Origin: Streptomyces sp. NBC_00659
Lineage (GTDB): Bacteria; Actinomycetota; Actinomycetes; Streptomycetales; Streptomycetaceae
DNA length: 64,000 bases
Assembly (NCBI RefSeq): GCF_036226925.1
Contig: NZ_CP109031.1
Span: 2,294,001 to 2,358,000, forward strand
Direction of reading: 5' to 3'
Every line of letters begins with the position of its first letter. Within the stretch, counting starts at the first letter, position 1. The notes beneath the pieces are model-generated. The model made no database searches and was not told where the DNA came from. It saw only the letters and a list, made by a program, of their open reading frames with translations. Below, one piece after another: positions 62,609-64,000 of the stretch. The translations under genes were made by a program, and so were the position numbers.

Positions 62609-64000
62609 GGGCGCCCCGGTTCCTCGCCCTGTGCGGCACGGTCCTGACCGCGGCCTGCGCGCTCGTGCTGGTCCCCTCGGTGCAGGCGAGCGCGCATCCG
62701 CTCGGCAACTTCACCGTCAACCGCTACGACGGACTCGTCGCCGCCCCCGGGCAGTTGCGCGTCGATCACGTCGAGGACCTGGCCGAGATCCCCGCCACCC
62801 AGGCGAAGCCGGACATCAAGAGGCTCGGCATGGCCGGCTGGGCCCGGCAGCGGTGCGAGACCGCCGCGCAGGGCAGCGAGGTCACGGTGAACGGGCGAGC
62901 GGTGACACTGACCGCGGGCGCGAGCAGGGCACACCTGCGGCCGGGGCAGGCGGGACTCGACACCCTGCGCGTGGAGTGCCGGCTGACGGCTCCGCTGTCC
63001 GGCAAGGGCACGCTCACCGTGGGCTTCCGGGGCGCGGGCGCCGACCGCGGCCCCGGCTGGCGCGAGATCACCGCCCGTGGCGACCGGATGACGCTCGCCT
63101 CCTCGGACGTACCGCGGAAGTCCGTCTCGGCGGAGCTGACCCAGTACCCCAAGGCGCTGCTCTCCTCGCCCGCCGACACCGCCGGCGCGTCGCTGCGGAT
63201 CCGCCCCGGCGGCCCCGCCCTCGTCGAGGAACGGCGCGACGCTCCGGCCGCCTCCGTGCTCCCGCGCGGCGCCGACCGCTGGACCCAGGCCCTGAACAAC
63301 CTGGTGGCCCGTCATGACCTCACCTTCGGCTTCGCCTCCCTGGCCCTGCTCATCGCGGTGGGCCTGGGGGCGATGCACGCGCTCGCGCCCGGCCACGGCA
63401 AGACCCTGATGGCCGCGACGGCGGCGGCGCGCGGGGGCCGGGCCCGGTTCAAGGACGTACTGCCCCTGGCCGCTTCGGTGACGGTCACCCACACCCTCGG
63501 CGTCGTCGCGCTCGGCCTGCTGGTCACCGCGGGCTCGGCGGCGGCCCCCTCCGTGATCGCCTGGCTGGGCGTGTCCAGCGGTGTCCTCGTCACGGGGGCG
63601 GGCGCCACGCTCCTGCGGCGAGCCTGGCGCAACCGGCCCTCCGCACACGGACACGACCACGACCACGGGCACAGCCACGAGCACGGTCACGGGCATGACC
63701 ACGCGCACGACCACGGGCAGCCGCACGACCACACCCACGCGTCCGCCCACGGGCACGAGCACGAGCACGGTCAGGACCGGGACCGGGACCGGGACCCGGC
63801 CACCGGCCACACGCACGACGCCGAACCCGGCCACACGCACGACCACGAGCACCCGCCCGTCCCTTCGCACACGCACGACCACGACCACATGGACGCTCCG
63901 CACCGGCATGCCGGTCACACCGCGCGCCCCCTGGTACTGGCCCACGCCACCGCGTCCGGCACCCCCACCGCGACGACCACGGCGACGGCGACGGCCACCC
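62605..64000 (+). CDS. NicO/RcnA-type nickel-cobalt exporter with His-rich loop (cut by window end)
   Basis: Reads open from GTG 62605 to the end of the window (465 codons, no stop). N-terminal signal (LTAACALVLVPSVQA-SA), an extracellular domain beginning HPLGNFTVNRYDG, then NicO transporter helices with the metal motif LGAMHALAPGHGKTLMAA and ASVTVTHTLGVVALG. A cytosolic or periplasmic loop from about residue 349 holds some 30 His in HDHDHGHSHEHGH-type runs, then an Ala/Thr repeat. It exports or imports Ni/Co in the NicO family. GTGA overlap couples it to the TPR gene. The remaining helices lie beyond the window. Confidence 0.9.
   Translation, partial: MRAPRFLALCGTVLTAACALVLVPSVQASAHPLGNFTVNRYDGLVAAPGQLRVDHVEDLAEIPATQAKPDIKRLGMAGWARQRCETAAQGSEVTVNGRAVTLTAGASRAHLRPGQAGLDTLRVECRLTAPLSGKGTLTVGFRGAGADRGPGWREITARGDRMTLASSDVPRKSVSAELTQYPKALLSSPADTAGASLRIRPGGPALVEERRDAPAASVLPRGADRWTQALNNLVARHDLTFGFASLALLIAVGLGAMHALAPGHGKTLMAATAAARGGRARFKDVLPLAASVTVTHTLGVVALGLLVTAGSAAAPSVIAWLGVSSGVLVTGAGATLLRRAWRNRPSAHGHDHDHGHSHEHGHGHDHAHDHGQPHDHTHASAHGHEHEHGQDRDRDRDPATGHTHDAEPGHTHDHEHPPVPSHTHDHDHMDAPHRHAGHTARPLVLAHATASGTPTATTTATATAT

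Overview
The window is very GC-rich, its coding frames end almost every codon in G or C, and it carries a chaplin, class F sortase, homogentisate dioxygenase, Tat substrates, leaderless starts and many TetR/GntR regulators. This is a Streptomyces chromosome (or a very close relative). Gene content and order (chpH-like gene, M20 peptidase, gluconate genes, and later hmgA followed by a GntR gene) recall the S. coelicolor SCO1675 to SCO17xx core region. That synteny is from memory, not from an alignment.

Layout. 0-2 kb: a short chaplin and an M20 peptidase, both on the minus strand, then a tRNA-Leu(GAG). 2.2-4.6 kb: a secreted xylan-degrading pair (GH11 xylanase and CE4 acetylxylan esterase) whose near-identical CBM2 modules look recently homogenised. 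4.9-10.6 kb: a large poly-lysine-synthetase-like (Pls/PosA) NRPS, an M1 metallopeptidase and a YchJ protein. 10.6-13.8 kb: a gluconate regulator and gluconokinase separated by a tnpB-like nuclease gene. 13.9-20 kb: a Tat-exported Mo-cofactor reductase with its cytochrome b, an APC permease, a conserved unknown and an FAD dehydrogenase. 20-23 kb: transporter, NUDIX and DUF202 membrane genes, with tandem duplications at their stop codons.

23-45 kb is rich in acyl-CoA and aldehyde metabolism: phosphotransferase plus acyl-CoA dehydrogenase, SDR plus acyl-CoA ligase, MaoC hydratase, a second acyl-CoA dehydrogenase, and an ALDH-ADH operon. These are interleaved with TetR genes. Three families of shared palindromes tie the regulators to these promoters. 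Between them lie NamZ, an alpha/beta-hydrolase-like protein, a penicillin acylase, a DraRnl-type RNA ligase and SoxR. 45-52 kb: an orphan sugar-ABC ATPase, class F sortase with a secreted partner, a bis-MGD molybdoenzyme, a purine-rich repeat with G4 potential, a TetR and a lipoprotein. 52-57 kb: hmgA with a UTRA-type GntR, an orphan type ISP specificity-like protein and a CoA transferase.

57-64 kb is a coherent envelope/metal module. An ECF19 (SigK-like) sigma factor and RskA-type anti-sigma lie divergent from a DUF4331 membrane protein, a TPR membrane protein and a NicO-type Ni/Co exporter with a very His-rich loop, cut by the window end. Both sides of the divergent gap hold promoter elements resembling the mycobacterial SigK consensus. 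The strongest candidates for undescribed biology are the Pls-like synthetase with its peptidase, this ECF19 module, the zinc-finger-less TnpB, and the DraRnl RNA ligase.
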